DNA of 64,000 nt from Zea mays (lineage: Eukaryota > Streptophyta > Magnoliopsida > Poales > Poaceae): positions 6,842,001 through 6,906,000 of the forward strand of contig NC_050104.1 in the NCBI RefSeq assembly GCF_902167145.1, written 5' to 3'. Made by a program: the position numbers and the translations under genes. The notes beneath the pieces are model-generated. The model was given only the letters and a program-made list of their open reading frames with translations. It was not told the origin of the DNA and ran no database searches. Shown here in pieces: positions 11,170 to 23,161 of this stretch. The first letter of the stretch is position 1, and each line of letters starts with the position of its first letter.

Positions 11170-11571
11170 CACTATCAGAACAGAGTTCTTTGTCGAGTAC
11201 CACAAATATGGCAAAGCGGACTCAGTGAACTGTACATCAGCAACGACCTCTTTGTCGAGTGCTCGACAAAGAGAAATCGTCGTGACGGCGCCAAGTAACG
11301 GTGACGGAGCCTTTGCCGAGTGTGCAGACTGTCACTCGGCAAAGAGAGCCTACTGACCTGACACTCATCAAAGGGAGCTCCAAAGGCCCCAACGCCAGCC
11401 CTTGTGCCGATTATCGCTAGCTGGCACTCGGCAAAGGGAGCTTCTTTGTCGAGTGTTAGGATCATAGCACTCGACAAAGAAGCTTTATCAGTTCCAAGTT
11501 GTGTTCTCTTTGTCTAGTGTTATACTCGGTAAAGCTCTAGACACTCGGCAAAGTGTCGGATTCCGGTAGTG
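11170..11571. mobile_element. Small non-autonomous CACTA element with ATG target duplication
   Basis: 402 bp beginning CACTATCAGAACAGAG and ending GGATTCCGGTAGTG, roughly inverted ends. It is filled with TTTGTCGAGT / CACTCGGCAAAG motifs of the same kind as the large CACTA element at 1-9781. Perfect 3-bp duplications ATG flank it (11167-11169 and 11572-11574). It has no coding capacity and would depend on a transposase from a full-length relative. Confidence 0.85.
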
Positions 11572-12157
11572 ATGGCATTTTAATTGTCATGTCATAGGTT
11601 ATAAATGTGTTGGAAGATTTGTGTATATATAGTGTACTTAGTATGGCTTTCCGTGTCATAATTATAATTTTGGATTATGTAGTGTCTATATAGGGAATTT
11701 TGAATATATTACACACTAAGAATAATTGGCAAATAATGTTAAATTATGCAGAATATATATTCTTTAGTGTTTTAAAAATGTCATTGCATCTATTAAGCAC
11801 AAGTTTAATTTCTTCACATAGCTATTCTTTATATCAGTGACATTTTTGGAAGGAACTAATAAACTAATATAAGTTGTTCTTTTGTAGCCCATCAACTCAA
11901 CACTTCTAAAGTAACTTGTTCCAGTTGTGGCCATGACGCCATGTATACATTCACTGTGTTATTTGCTGCTGTAGCTGTGTCATTTGCCCACGCTATTAAA
12001 GGTGTTTCTGTGACAAAGCTGGTTTTATTTCTGTTATCCTCCCTCTACCTCCTGTTTTCTTGTGCTAATCTGTTTCCATTTTTACAAATTACAACACAGC
12101 TCCGGAGCAGTTCTTCGATGCGGCTGCTTCTCCTTGGGTAACTAGTTCCATACTTGC

Positions 12158-12786
12158 TGTTAGGGGTATGCTTCGTAGCCGAAGATCCTAAAGAAGGAGA
12201 ACACCTTCGGCAGATCCTCTCAGGAGCAGCGCCGAAGCTATTACCTATAGAGCTTCGGCATAGTGACAGATCTCAAGACGAAGGGGCGAACTGACTTAAA
12301 GATGGATTGACTTAAAGACTCATGATGTTTTGTGTCATTATTGTAATCGATTGTAAAGGACATAAATGTAATTTTACACAGGCTGCGCCCTGTGCCTATA
12401 AATAGGTGAACAGTATCCCTGCGCTGTTCAGGCAATCCTGTAATCGCTAACGCATTACGCTGGAATTATTACTTTCTGCCAAGGCGAAGGTATAAACATA
12501 CCTGAATATTGTGTTTTAATATTTAGGTTCATATCATAAAATATGTGAATAATGTTATTTGTTTTCAATAGATCTTTCCGTAATGTTTAATATTTTATAT
12601 TTTATTTCACGTTGTTTTATGACTGATCACAAAGGTATGACCTTCGTGGTATCATGCCTGTGGCCTTCGTCTGAAGTTCATTAAATCCTTGGGGAGATAA
12701 TGCTTCAGCGGACGAAGGACATTATTATTTAACATTCTATGTTGCCTTGTTCTTGATTCATAGCATTTGAGAACAAGTCCCCAACA
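12158..12786 (+). repeat. G1 5' LTR
   Basis: 629 bp, TG...CA. A TATA box TATAAATA lies at 12397-12404, so transcription probably starts about 30 bp further on. Many CTTCGG/CCGAAG motifs occur. Matches 21126-21755. Confidence 0.93.
12397..12404 (+). promoter_or_regulatory. G1 LTR TATA box
   Basis: TATAAATA in a well-placed position inside the LTR, repeated at 21365-21372 in the 3' LTR. Promoter function inferred. Confidence 0.6.
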
Positions 12787-12787
12787 T

Positions 12788-12799
12788 TGGCGCCCACCT
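12788..12799 (+). other. G1 primer-binding site
   Basis: TGGCGCCCACCT begins two bases after the 5' LTR. TGGCGCCCACCG-type sites are standard in this group of plant gypsy elements. It would prime minus-strand DNA synthesis. Confidence 0.75.
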
Positions 12800-12830
12800 C
12801 CGGTGAACTCACTTCCAGTTTTTTGAGTTG

Positions 12831-15800
12831 ATGGCTTCGTTCAACAACCAAGCTGGAGCTGCTTCGACTCCAAAACTGGTACTCCCGATAATAGGCGGCT
12901 CATGCTCAGAGCCAACCAACAAGAAGCAGAAGAAGGAGGCACAGAGAAGGGTACAACATGTCGGGGTGCAAGGACCCTTCATCAAGTCAAGATGGTCCCA
13001 CATCCCAATTACCTTCTCCCAAGAGGACCTTCAGCTCAAGGATTACCCTCACAATGATGCTATGGTTATTTCTTGTGTTATCAAAGGGTTTCTGGTCTAC
13101 AATGTTCTGGTTGATACAGGCAGTGCAGTGGATATTATATTTGCTAAGGCCTTCAGATAGATGCAAGAGCCAGACGATAAGATTTATGATGCTACACACC
13201 CTCTTTGTGGCTTCGGAGGAAGGCAGATTGTAGCGCTCGGCAAGATCACGATGCCAGTGACCTTCGGATTTGTCAACAATACAAGGACTGAGCAAGTTGT
13301 GTTTGATATTGTTGACATGGAATACCCTTACAATGCAATCATTGGTCGTGGGACACTCAATGCCTTTGAAGCAATTCTTCATCCAGTATATCTTTGCATG
13401 AAGATACCTTCGGATCAAGGGCCTATTGCTATTCATGGAAGTCAGGAAGCTGCCAGAAAGGTCGAAGGAAACTGGATAGATTCAAAAGCAATCCATAATA
13501 TAGATGGAGCCGAAGCTTGTGAGCAATACAAGTGCAGAAGGGAGAAGGCTGCTTCGGCTGATCAGCCGAAACCCATGCTCTTATGTGAGGATATAGCAGA
13601 GCAGAAGGTGCTATTGGGATCTCAATTGTCTGAGGAACAGGAGAAAACCCTAATAAGGTTTTTGTTCAACAACAAAGATGTCTTCGCATGGTCAGCTAAT
13701 GATCTCTGTGGTGTTAACAGGGATGTTATTGAACACTCGCTCAATGTTGATCCATCCTTCAGACCCAGAAAGCAGAGGCTTCGGAAGATGTCTGATGACA
13801 AAGCCGAAGGTGCTCGGAATGAAGTGAAAAGACTCCTCAGCGCTGGAGTCATCAGAGAAGTAAAATACCCAGAATGGCTAGCTAACACTGTTATGGTGAA
13901 GAAGGCCAATGGTAAATGGAGAATGTGCACTGATTTTACTGATCTCAACAAGGCTTGTCCGAAGGATGAATTTTCATTACCAAGGATAGATTCTCTGGTA
14001 GATGCAGCAGCTTCATCAGAGCTCATGAGTCTACTAGATTTTTATTCAGGTTACCATCAAATCTGGATGAAGAAGGAAGATGAGCCAAAAACCAGCTTCA
14101 TCACCCCCAGTGGTACATATTGTTACCTTCGGATGCCTGAGGGGCTCAAGAATGCTGGAGGAAGCTTCAGCAGAATGACAGCAAAAGTTATTCATTCTCA
14201 GATAGGCAGAAATGTGCTAACATATGTTGATGATATCATAGTAAAAAGCACGAAGCAAGAAAATCACATTGCTGATCTACAGGAAACATTTGCTAACTTT
14301 AGGCAAGTTGGCCTGAAGTTGAATCCAAAAAAATATGTCTTCAGAGTAAAGAAGGGCAAATTCCTTGGTTGTCTAGTTTCAACAAAAGGGATCGAAGCTA
14401 ATCCCAATAAAATTGAAGCCATTCTTCGCATGGAGCCGCCAAGCACAAAAAAGGGGCTCAGCGGCTGACAGGAAGATTGGCATCTTTGAATCGATTTATA
14501 TCTAGATCAGCAGAGAGAAATTTACCATTCTTTGAAGTGCTGAAGTCGGCCGAAGTCTTCCAATGGGGATCAGCTCAGTAGAAAGCCTTCGAAGAGCTGA
14601 AGCAGTATCTGATAGATCTAACGACGCTAACTCCACCAGTGCCAGGGGCTCCTCTGCTGCTGTATGTGGCAGCTTCGCACTCTGCAGTAAGTGCGGCGCT
14701 TGTCCAGAGAAGCTTGAAGTACAAATTAAAAAGCAAGCTCCAGTGTACTTCATCTCCAAAGTTCTTAGTTTATCAAAGAAAAACTATACAGAATTGAAGA
14801 AGGTGTTATATGCTGTCTTAATGGCTTCCAGGAAGCTTCGACACTACTTTCAAGCATATCATATAATTGTTCCTTCATCACAGCCTTTGAAGGATGTTAT
14901 GAGGAACAGAGAAGCTACTGGAAGGATTGGAAAGTGGGCTGCGGAACTCAACAAATTCAGCATTGATTATGTGCATAGATCTTCGATTCAGTCCCAGGCG
15001 TTAGCAGACTTCATTGCTGACTGGACGCCAGGGGCTCAGGAGGAAGAAGCAAGTAAAGATGCCGAAGCTTGGACAGTGTTCTGCGACGATTCCTTGGGAA
15101 CCTTCGGGGCAGGTGCAGCTGCTGTTTTAATTGCACCTTCCAAAGTTAGAACATGCTATGCAGTGAAACTTGATTTCAGCTGCACAAATAATATTGCTGA
15201 ATACGAAGCTTTGCTTTTGGGGCTTCGGAAGTTGAAGGCAATGGGGATAAGAAGGGCAATTCTCAAAACTGATTCCCAAGTTATTTTTGGTCATGTTGAC
15301 AAGAGTTGCAAAGCAAGAGATCCGAAGCTAGAGAAATATTTGGATACAGTTCGAAGGCTTGAAGCTTCCTTCGAAGGGTTTTCTGTCAAAAATATTCCAC
15401 GAGGAGAAAATGAGCACGCTGATCTGCTAGCCAAGTCAGCGGCACAGGGGCTGCCTTTGCCTTCGGAAGTATTCTTTGAAACAATAAAAGCACCTTCGGT
15501 CGAACTTCTTGAAAGAGCAATGCTCAATATATCTCCTGTTTATAGTGAAGATTGGAGAACCGAGATCATGTCTTTTCTCTAGGGCAATTTTCTTTCAGAT
15601 GACGAAGGTTATAATAAGAGAATAGAGGCAAGAGCCTGACCATATGTAATAATAGAAGGCGAATTATACAAACATGGAGTTTGTTCTCCATTGCTCAAAT
15701 GTTTATCCAGAGCTGAAGATATAGAATTGATGAAGGAAATACATGCAGGCCTGTGTGGATCTCACATCGGATCTAGGCCCTTGCTGGGAAAAGTTTTTCG

Positions 15801-16776
15801 TCAAGGATTTTATTGGCCGAAGGCAGCTTCAGATGCAGCAGAATTAGTCCAAAAATGCGAAGGCTGTCAAAAATGTGCAAGAGATCAAAAACAGCCTTCG
15901 TTTCTGACTCTGTTAATACAACCCACTTGGCAGTTACAAAGATGGGGCCTTGATTTGTTAGGCCCACTTCCACCAGCACAAGGAAATTTAAAATATGTTG
16001 TGGTGGCAGTAGAATATTTTTCTAAGTGGATCGAGGCGAAGCCTTTAGCCACAATAACTTCGGCCACCGTTCAGAAATTCTTCTCGCAAAATAGTATTTG
16101 TCACTTTGGAGTGCCGAAGGCTATTACTGTGGACAACAGAACACAGTTCGATGCCGAAGCTTTCAAAGAGTTTTGTGAACAAATTGGCACGAAGATTCAT
16201 TTTGCATCGGTTAGACATCCGGAGTCAAATGGACTTGTCGAAAGAGCTAACGGCATTATAATGACAAGAATAATGAAGTTAATCTTCAACCAGCCCAAGG
16301 GAAAGTGGCCAGATGAATTAATCAAAGTAGTGTGGAGCCACAACACAACAATGTCAAGGTCAACAGGCTTTACACCATTCAAATTACTGTTTGGTGACGA
16401 AGCAATAACCCTAGAAGAAGCTAAAGCTGGGTCAATAAGAACAGTGCCTTCGGCGGAGGACGAAGCTGATTATTCTATGGAAAAAGATGCTATAGAAGGG
16501 ATCAGGCTTCAAGCTGTGGAGAACATCAACAAATATCAAGCCGAAACAATAAAATGGCGTGATAGAAAGGTTCGGCTAAAAAATATCAAGCCAGGACACT
16601 TGGTGCTTCGGAGAGTTGCTAACCCAGATACAGTAGGCAAGCTGCAGTTAAAGTGGGAAGGACCTTTTCTGGTAGTATCTTCGTCAAGACCCGGTTCTTA
16701 TAGATTGAAGGATATGGACGGCAACGACATTCCTAGATCTTGGAATGCGGATGAGCTTCGGCGATATCATGTGTAG
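12831..16776 (+). pseudogene. G1 pol (protease-RT-RNase H-integrase), broken
   Basis: Starts at ATG 12831, the first start after the primer site. Protease motif DTGSAVDIIF lies near 13112. RT follows with WRMCTDFTDLNKACPKD and YVDD (14223-14234), then RNase H near 15081, then integrase with the H-C zinc region (GSHIGS...CEGCQKC) and catalytic Asp, Asp, Glu. Lesions: TAG 13158-13160, one-base loss near 14455, TAG 14579-14581, one-base loss near 14707, TAG 15580-15582, TGA 15637-15639. All four nonsense codons fit C-to-T change in CAG or CGA. Integrase has Arg in place of the usual Gly in the DNGTQF motif, and RNase H shows DDS in place of the usual DGS. The final 361-codon frame (15691-16776) is open and covers integrase. 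Confidence 0.9.
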
Positions 16777-17724
16777 TTTGATGTAATCATTTTTATCCTT
16801 TTTTCCTATGGCACCCTTTTCCTTTCCAAAGGGGGAGAAAGGTTTTTAATGGGGCCATAGCATGTAATTTATTTTTTTTATTTTCAGCTCTACAAGAGCA
16901 ATATCCCCAAAAAATGTAAATGTAAAAGATGAGCATGCACCATCGAGTGCAAAGAGAAAAGAAAAAATAGGGAGAAGCTCGAAAGACGTCCCTAAGAGGA
17001 TGCAGAGCACGACGAAGCTACAAAAAATTCGTTCCTAAGGGAGCGCAGCGTAAGTTTTCTGCTCAAAAGTCGTTCCAAAGGGAATGCAGAGCTTACAACG
17101 AAAAGTCAACGCCGATTCCGCCGAAATATAAGGCGAAGCGCGAAAAGTCAACGCGATACCGCCGAAATAGAAGGCGAAGAAGTTCAAAATACGTTCCTAA
17201 GGGAATGCAGAACTTACAGCGAAAAGTCAGCGTTGATACACCGAAAAATAAACGGTGAAGCCGAAAAATAAACGGCAGAGACTTTGGTTGTTCCTAAGGG
17301 AACGAAGGCTTTGGTTGTGGCTTCGTATGTGTGGGTTTGGACATTCATTTGCACGATACATCACATCATACATTTGCATTCATAAACATTCATTTAGACA
17401 TACATAGGATCATCATCATCATAACATAGACAGTTGCTTCGGCTCTAAAGAGACGACTTTGGAAAAAAGAAACAAATTTTATGCTTCACTGTGTACGAAA
17501 AGAAGGGAAGGTGTTTTTCGCCTTCGGCTCAAAAATGACTAATTTCGTCCACACCAAAGCGCTTTATACATTAATGGAAAGGTAAGAATATATTACAAGG
17601 TATGGATAAAGTCCACGAAGTAAAATATAATTACATCATTCTTTACACAAGTTATTACAAAAGTTTTTTGAGCTTTTTCTACAGACTACTCAAGCTTCGT
17701 CAGTATCCATGGAGCTTCGTCTCC
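16777..17724. other. G1 non-coding region between pol and antisense gene
   Basis: No ORF of note. Between about 16990 and 17310 there are imperfect repeats built from GTTCCTAAGGGAATGCAG and CGAAAAGTCAACGC-type units with small changes. A GGGGGAGAAAGG purine stretch lies near 16832. Function unknown. Confidence 0.6.
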
Positions 17725-20700
17725 TTACTCCTCAGCTTCGGCTTCGACTTCGTCATCCTGTATGAATCAAAGTATGGTAAGCAAAATTTAAGTTTGAAGG
17801 AAAAGGTAGGCACAAGGTATAATTTTGTTACCGGCTTAAGATGACTTCGGGCTTCATCACCAGCTTTGCTTCGTCCACCCTTTGTCCATACCAATTTTAT
17901 AAATCTGTTGGCTATGCTTCGGGCAAGGTTGGGAATGTTATCCAAATCTGCTGGTGATAAGCTAAAATTGGGTCTATTGACAACCTTTCCGTGTTCACAG
18001 CCAGACTTCAGGAAGGCAACAGCTGTGCCCCGAGAAGCTACCAGGGCACAGAAGTCACCATGTCCAGCTATAACTTCGTCAAGGTCATCAATCTCACCTT
18101 CGATATGTTCGAAGGCACCCGACAGGTCTTCAGTCGAAGGAGTAAATTTTTCGCTGCTGGCTCCAACTGAATAGAAGACCTGCTTCAGCCGTTGAACGCA
18201 TCGATTGCTGAATTCCAGACATTTATTCTGAAGGCTTGTCAACGATTTTTTCAAATTTGAACTTTTTTGGACTTCGGCCACAAATTTTGCATTAAGCTTC
18301 AGCTTTTCTTGTTCGAAGTTTTCTGATTGAGAGAGAAGCTTCGTATTTAATTCTGTTATTTTAGCTTCAGCCTCCGCCAATAAGCCTTCGGTTGTTTGAA
18401 GCTCGAAGTCTTTCTTTTCAATAACAGCCGATTGCTCTTTTATTTTGCTCTCTAAATTTTCAATTATAACCTCTTGTTTTAATCTTCCAAGTCCTGCTGC
18501 ATTTTCAAAGCTTTGCTCAGCAGCATACTCTACACACAAACAACTTTCGTTAGAAAACATCTTCGTTATTAAAAACAATAAAAGTCAGAGAAAAGTTGTT
18601 TACCTTGAAATTGGAATAAAATAAACTACCGACGATGTGCTGTCGTCGGTAGCGGCTGATATCTGTTTCGAGCTTCGGGAAACCGATACTCTTTGATAGA
18701 GTACCGATAACCTTCGCGCCGGTCTGATCCCGCACGCAGCCCAACCTTTCGTCGTCAATACCACCGAAGAGAAGCGCTCCCGGCCGATACCCGCAAGATA
18801 TAGCATATTCTTTTAGTTCTTCTTTTTCAGCTTTTGTCAGCTCTTGACCAACTAAGTTTTGAAAGTTAAAAGCTTCATCTTCCGAAGTGTCTTCGGTCAT
18901 TTCTTCCTTCCCGGGCTTTGCGGCCGTAGTCTCTTCGGTGGCTGCGGTAGCTTCTTCCGCGGCCATGTTTAGTAGCATTTTATCTATATCAGCAACCATG
19001 CTCTCTAAATTAATATCTTCGGCTCTGGCAGCTTCGGCTCTGGCCTTTTCTGTGGCAGCTTCCGAAGGTACAGCTTCAGTAGCTGTCATGCTTTCAATAG
19101 CCGGCGCCTTCGGAGCTGAAGCTCCTGGTGGTGTTCCTTCAATGACTTCTGTCACAGTAATGATTCTCTGCCTTTTTGGCCTAGCTGCCTTCATTTTTGC
19201 GGGCTCCTTTTCCTTCTGAAAAAGCTTCGTCAGATGTGGCCCCAGTGGACTTAGTTTGACAGGCAAGGATTCAGTCATTACCTTTAAGATTTCCTCTACT
19301 TCGGTAGCAGAGGGTGTTGCAGAAGTTCCTTCTTCTTCGTCAATTGCTTTTTGCTTCGGAGTCGAAGCTTTTCTCTTCTTCAAGACACCTGTTTTCGCCT
19401 CAGACTCTAGTTTTTTCTTCTTTGGTTGATCTTCATCGTCTTTATTCAGAGCACCGGCTACTCTTTTCCTCTTTTGGCCTTCGGCACCCTTGTCTAGCCG
19501 CTCGTAGTCAGGATATTCAAAATCCAGAGCATCCATTACTCGGTTTAGTCTTCGCTTCGGACGGGTGCCGAAGGCCGCAGTCATCAATTGGTCTTCTTTT
19601 TTAGAATAATTCCCGAGTATTTCATTGCACATTACTTCGATTATGTCCAGCCATTCTTGGCAAGGCACATTGAAATGTCTCTTGAATTTGTAATGATAAG
19701 GCAACCGGATAAGTTCCCCTTCCTTCTTTTTTCCTTCAAGCTTTGGCATGACCCATTCTTTCATAGTTCGAAACACTTTGAAAGCTAAGAATTCTTGCAC
19801 TAAGTCCCTAGTGCCGATATGCTCCGCGATAACTCTAAATTCAGCCAAGGCAATTTGGGTTGGACCCTCTGGTGTCATATTGCACGGGGGTCTGGTCTCT
19901 CCGAAGATCAACTCTAACGGACTCTAGACCAGCTTCTCCTTGTCATCGTCAACTTTGACGTAAAACCATTCAGATTTCCAGCCAGCTGGCCATTTGCTTC
20001 GGTAACTGATCACTGGAAATTTTGTAGTCTTGTGGTAGGCAAAATTGTAGCAGCCAAAGTTTTCATGTAGCCCATCTCCTCTAGCCTTGGTCTGATAATG
20101 AAGCTCGTGCACTCGGCAGAAACCTTCGGCAAATGGTTCCACCCCTTGGCTTTGGAGAGCCCAAATATAAACGCCAAGCCTAACAATAGCATTAAGAGTT
20201 AGCTGATGAAGGTAGATCCCAAACTTCTTCAGCACATCAGCAATCATCTTGTTCAAAGGGAATCTTAAACCAGCTTTAAAGAAACTTTTAAAGATCACTA
20301 CTTCATCTTTTCCTGGCTTCGGAGTAGTTTCTTCCCCACCAAAACGAACCAGCTCTTTCTTTGCTTCACTTAAATAGCCCAAATTCAACATCTTAGGCAA
20401 GTCACCTTCGGAGATGGTGGATTTTCCGAAATCCAGATGGCTGGGTTTACTTAACACCGCGCTAATGTAATCATCTTCAGACTCGGTCTCCTCAACATCA
20501 GCCTGCTCTGCTTCAGCGGCAGGGACATCCTCCGATGTTACCAGTCCAGACCGCTTCATCGCTTCGGAAATTAGAACAGTCTCAGTAGCTTCGGTCTCAC
20601 CTCCCTCACGATCAACCCTGACAGTGGAACGAACTCTGGCCATTTGATTATGACTTTCTTGAAATTTTTGTTGTTGACTTTTTTGATTTTCCCGAAGCTC

Positions 20701-20748
20701 TTCCTCTTGTGACGAAGCAGAATCAAAAGCGGTGCTTCGTTTGAGCAC
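17725..20748 (-). pseudogene. G1 antisense spliced gene (Transposase_28-like), one stop
   Basis: Three exons on the strand opposite to pol: 20748-18604, 18527-17832 and 17757-17725. The introns have GT donors and AG acceptors and keep frame, giving about 957 codons. The N-terminal third contains the KAGLRFPLN...LHQLTLNAIVRLGVYIW region characteristic of PF04195 (putative gypsy type transposon). A Lys/Glu-rich middle and a coiled-coil C-terminus follow, with an acidic end. One in-frame TAG (19924-19926, probably from CAG) interrupts it. Such antisense genes occur in Tat-lineage elements; their role is not established. The ATG at 20748 is the first in frame; its promoter would lie between it and the 3' LTR (20749-21125), where I see no coding sequence. 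Confidence 0.7.
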
Positions 20749-21125
20749 GATGATTAAGCTTCGGCTATGGCTAAATTTTTGGCAGCAAAACAGTGCAATA
20801 GCAATGAATGTTGTGGTAACTTCACACCTACCAGTCTGTTTATATAGTGCCGCAGGTGGGAAGGTTAATCGTCAAGGTCTCCCGCACCGAACAAACAGTT
20901 ACCCGCACTCGCTGAACGGTGGGCCACAGGGTCCGAGAAGGTGAATCGCTGGGGCGCGCGTAACTGCTGCAAGATGGGCCATCTCGCGCGCGGATTATTT
21001 TAATCGTTTCTCGCCAACGAGCTCAGGGAAGGTGTTTTTCGGATCTTCGGCATCCCGAAGCCTAGAAGACTTTTTTACGGATCAAACTCGTTACGAAAAA
21101 CGATCTAGCACCGCGAAGGGGCTAC

Positions 21126-21755
21126 TGTTGGGGGTATGCTTCATAGCCGAAGATCCTAAAGAAGGAGAACACCTTCGGCAGATCCTCTTAGGAGCAACGC
21201 CGAAGCTATTACCTATAGAGCTTCGACATAGTGACAGATCTCAAGACGAAGGGGTGAACCGACTTAAAGATGGATTGACTTAAAGACCCATGATGTTTTG
21301 TGTCATTATTGTAATCGATTGTAAAGGATATAAATGTAATTTTACATAGGCTGCACCCTGTGCCTATAAATAGGTGAACAGTATCCCTGTGCTGTTCAGG
21401 CAATCCTGTAATCGCTAACGCATTACGCTGGAATTATTACTTTCTGCCAAGGCGAAGGTATAAACGTACTTGAATATTGTGTTTTAATATTTAGGTTCAT
21501 ATCATAAAATATGTGAATAATGTTATTTGTTTTCAATAGATCTTTTCGTAATGTTTAATATTTTATATTTTATTTCACGTTGTTTTATGACTGATCACGA
21601 AGGTATGACCTTCGTGGTATCAAGCTCGTGGCCTTCGTCCGAAGTTCATTAAATCCTTGGGGAGGATAATGCTACAGCGGACGAAAGACATTATTATTTA
21701 ACATTGTATGTTGCCTTGTTCTTGATTCATAGCATTTGAGATAAGTCCTCCAACA
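21126..21755 (+). repeat. G1 3' LTR
   Basis: 630 bp, preceded by GCGAAGGGGCTAC as likely polypurine tract (21113-21125). TATA box copy at 21365-21372. The target duplication CTTGC follows at 21756-21760. Confidence 0.92.
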
Positions 21756-21869
21756 CTTGCATTAGCTGTCTCTTTGATGCCTATCTTCTACTATATTGTT
21801 TTTTTATGGCAAGAGGCTTCTTGTCTATTTCCACTAGCACAGTGTCTTTCGGCCGGGAAGGATACGTGA

Positions 21870-22699
21870 CAAAAAATTTAAAACAGGACATATCTTTGCC
21901 CCAAAACTCATTGACCGAAATCATGTAAACATTTTCAAAAAAATTATAATATCAAATAATTATGAAAATACAATTAATGAAGAATCTAATAATACTTATT
22001 TGATATCGTAAATACTATTATTTCATTATATAAATTTGGTTAATTTCAGATGCCGTGACTAGACCATTAAATAAAGTTGGAATGTCAGGTAATTTAGAAT
22101 AGAGGGGAGCAGAATAGTAAAATCACTTAATCGTGCGTATTCAAGTGCCATCGCGCGTGAGAGTCATGACCGTTCTTCTCTAAATAGTTTTATATTACAA
22201 AAATAGTTTCAACAGTCTATCTAACTATATACTACAAATATTGTCTCTTCTATTCTAGTGTAGACAACTAGCAGGCACAGTCCTCATCAGGTTCTGTTTG
22301 AACATTGGGATGGTCAAGCCTAACTGCTGTATTTACCTGATGATTTACCTCTGTGTCAGCATTATCACCTGTTAACTCTGTTTTATCATAAAACATAGAT
22401 TAGAATTATTCACTTGTAATATATACACACACAGCCTGACCTGCAACAAAAAGTGGGCAAGTAACCTCTGCATCCGACCCAATAATGGCCGCATCTCATA
22501 TTATATTGACTGACGATCTCGATCGATGCATGGGACTATGGGAGTTGACGAGTTCGCTCCAATAATATGCATTGTTGCCTGGCCCGTCGTCGCGGGGTCG
22601 GGCTCTTGCGTAGAAACACAAGAAACAGGGTGCATCCGGATCCGGGCCTGGATCTTTTCTTTTGGGCAATGGGCATGCTTGACTTGGATTGGTCTGGCA
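21870..22699. other. Flanking DNA, one weak minus-strand exon candidate
   Basis: Mostly AT-rich. On the minus strand 22377-22268 could be a terminal exon: it follows AAAACAG, is open for 35 codons of ordinary amino acid composition (many Asn, Asp, Glu, Val) and ends in TAG. Without recognised upstream exons this is weak. Nothing else is visible. Confidence 0.2.
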
Positions 22700-22888
22700 T
22701 GTTAGAATAGGATGATTTGATTAAAGATGGAATAGGATTTCAGCTTTCCATATACACGCCTTTCTTGTATAGCGTTGATTGATCATCCGGAACCTATTTC
22801 TATAAATCCGGTTGAGGAGCTGCTATATTTTGTAATCCCTGCTATCTATCAATGCATTGCGTGATTATGAGAATCAGTCCCTCCTTCA
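22700..22888 (+). repeat. Short LTR of a degraded copia-type element
   Basis: 189 bp beginning TGTTAGAATAGG and ending CCTCCTTCA, immediately followed by TGGTATCAGCAG, a primer-binding site for initiator methionine tRNA (22889-22900). Only this LTR is seen; the right one is absent. Confidence 0.7.
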
Positions 22889-22900
22889 TGGTATCAGCAG
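22889..22900 (+). other. Primer-binding site of degraded copia
   Basis: TGGTATCAGCAG directly after the LTR; matches the usual initiator-tRNA site of copia elements except near its end. Confidence 0.7.
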
Positions 22901-23161
22901 TTCCTCTCCTGCTCACCATGTCCGGGGCCGATGATGCCCACATCACCATAGAGCAACGCGAACAGGCCGCGATTGCTGCAGCGACTGAGCGCGAGCTCGT
23001 TGCCAACGCCTAGGCCCTCGTCGCTTCTCACCATGCTCAAGCTGTCGCGGTCCAAAACTTCCGTGCTCTGGTGCCCATCGTCCTCGATCGCCATTTGATG
23101 CAATATAACCAATGGCGCGGTCTCTTCCTCAACACCCTGGGCATGTATGTCTCGCTGATCA

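Larger units (their letters stand above)
12158..21755 (+). mobile_element. Ty3/gypsy retrotransposon G1 (Tat-type, Grande-like), no recognisable gag
   Basis: 9598 bp with LTRs 12158-12786 and 21126-21755 and perfect 5-bp target duplications CTTGC (12153-12157 and 21756-21760). The sense strand holds a decayed pol. The minus strand downstream of pol holds a spliced antisense gene with a Transposase_28-like region. A gypsy element with a long 3' region bearing an antisense gene is typical of the plant Tat lineage (Grande and relatives). Protease follows the primer site almost directly, so gag appears to be missing. The LTRs differ at many positions, mostly C/T and G/A, so the insertion is not recent. 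The name Grande-like is inference. Confidence 0.9.
11888..21869 (+). pseudogene. Possible host gene exons interrupted by gypsy element G1
   Basis: Exon one would be 11888-12001 (after TTTGTAG, before GTGTTTCTG). Exon two would be 12100-12157 (after AACACAG), resuming at 21761 after G1 and its second target duplication and ending at TGA 21867-21869. Joined across the intron the frame stays open and contains a CSSCGHD stretch and two hydrophobic, membrane-like segments (one around TFTVLFAAVAVSF, one around MPIFYYIVFLW). I do not recognise the protein. Consistent frame over two splice sites and over the precise removal of G1 is the support. It may be a genuine host gene, a captured fragment, or chance. 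The DNA 11575-11887 is AT-rich with nothing else visible. Confidence 0.35.

Noticed and set aside
18887..19219. Ala/Ser-rich plus ORF of 110 codons in G1
   Set aside because: Shadow of the antisense gene, which has splice and domain support.
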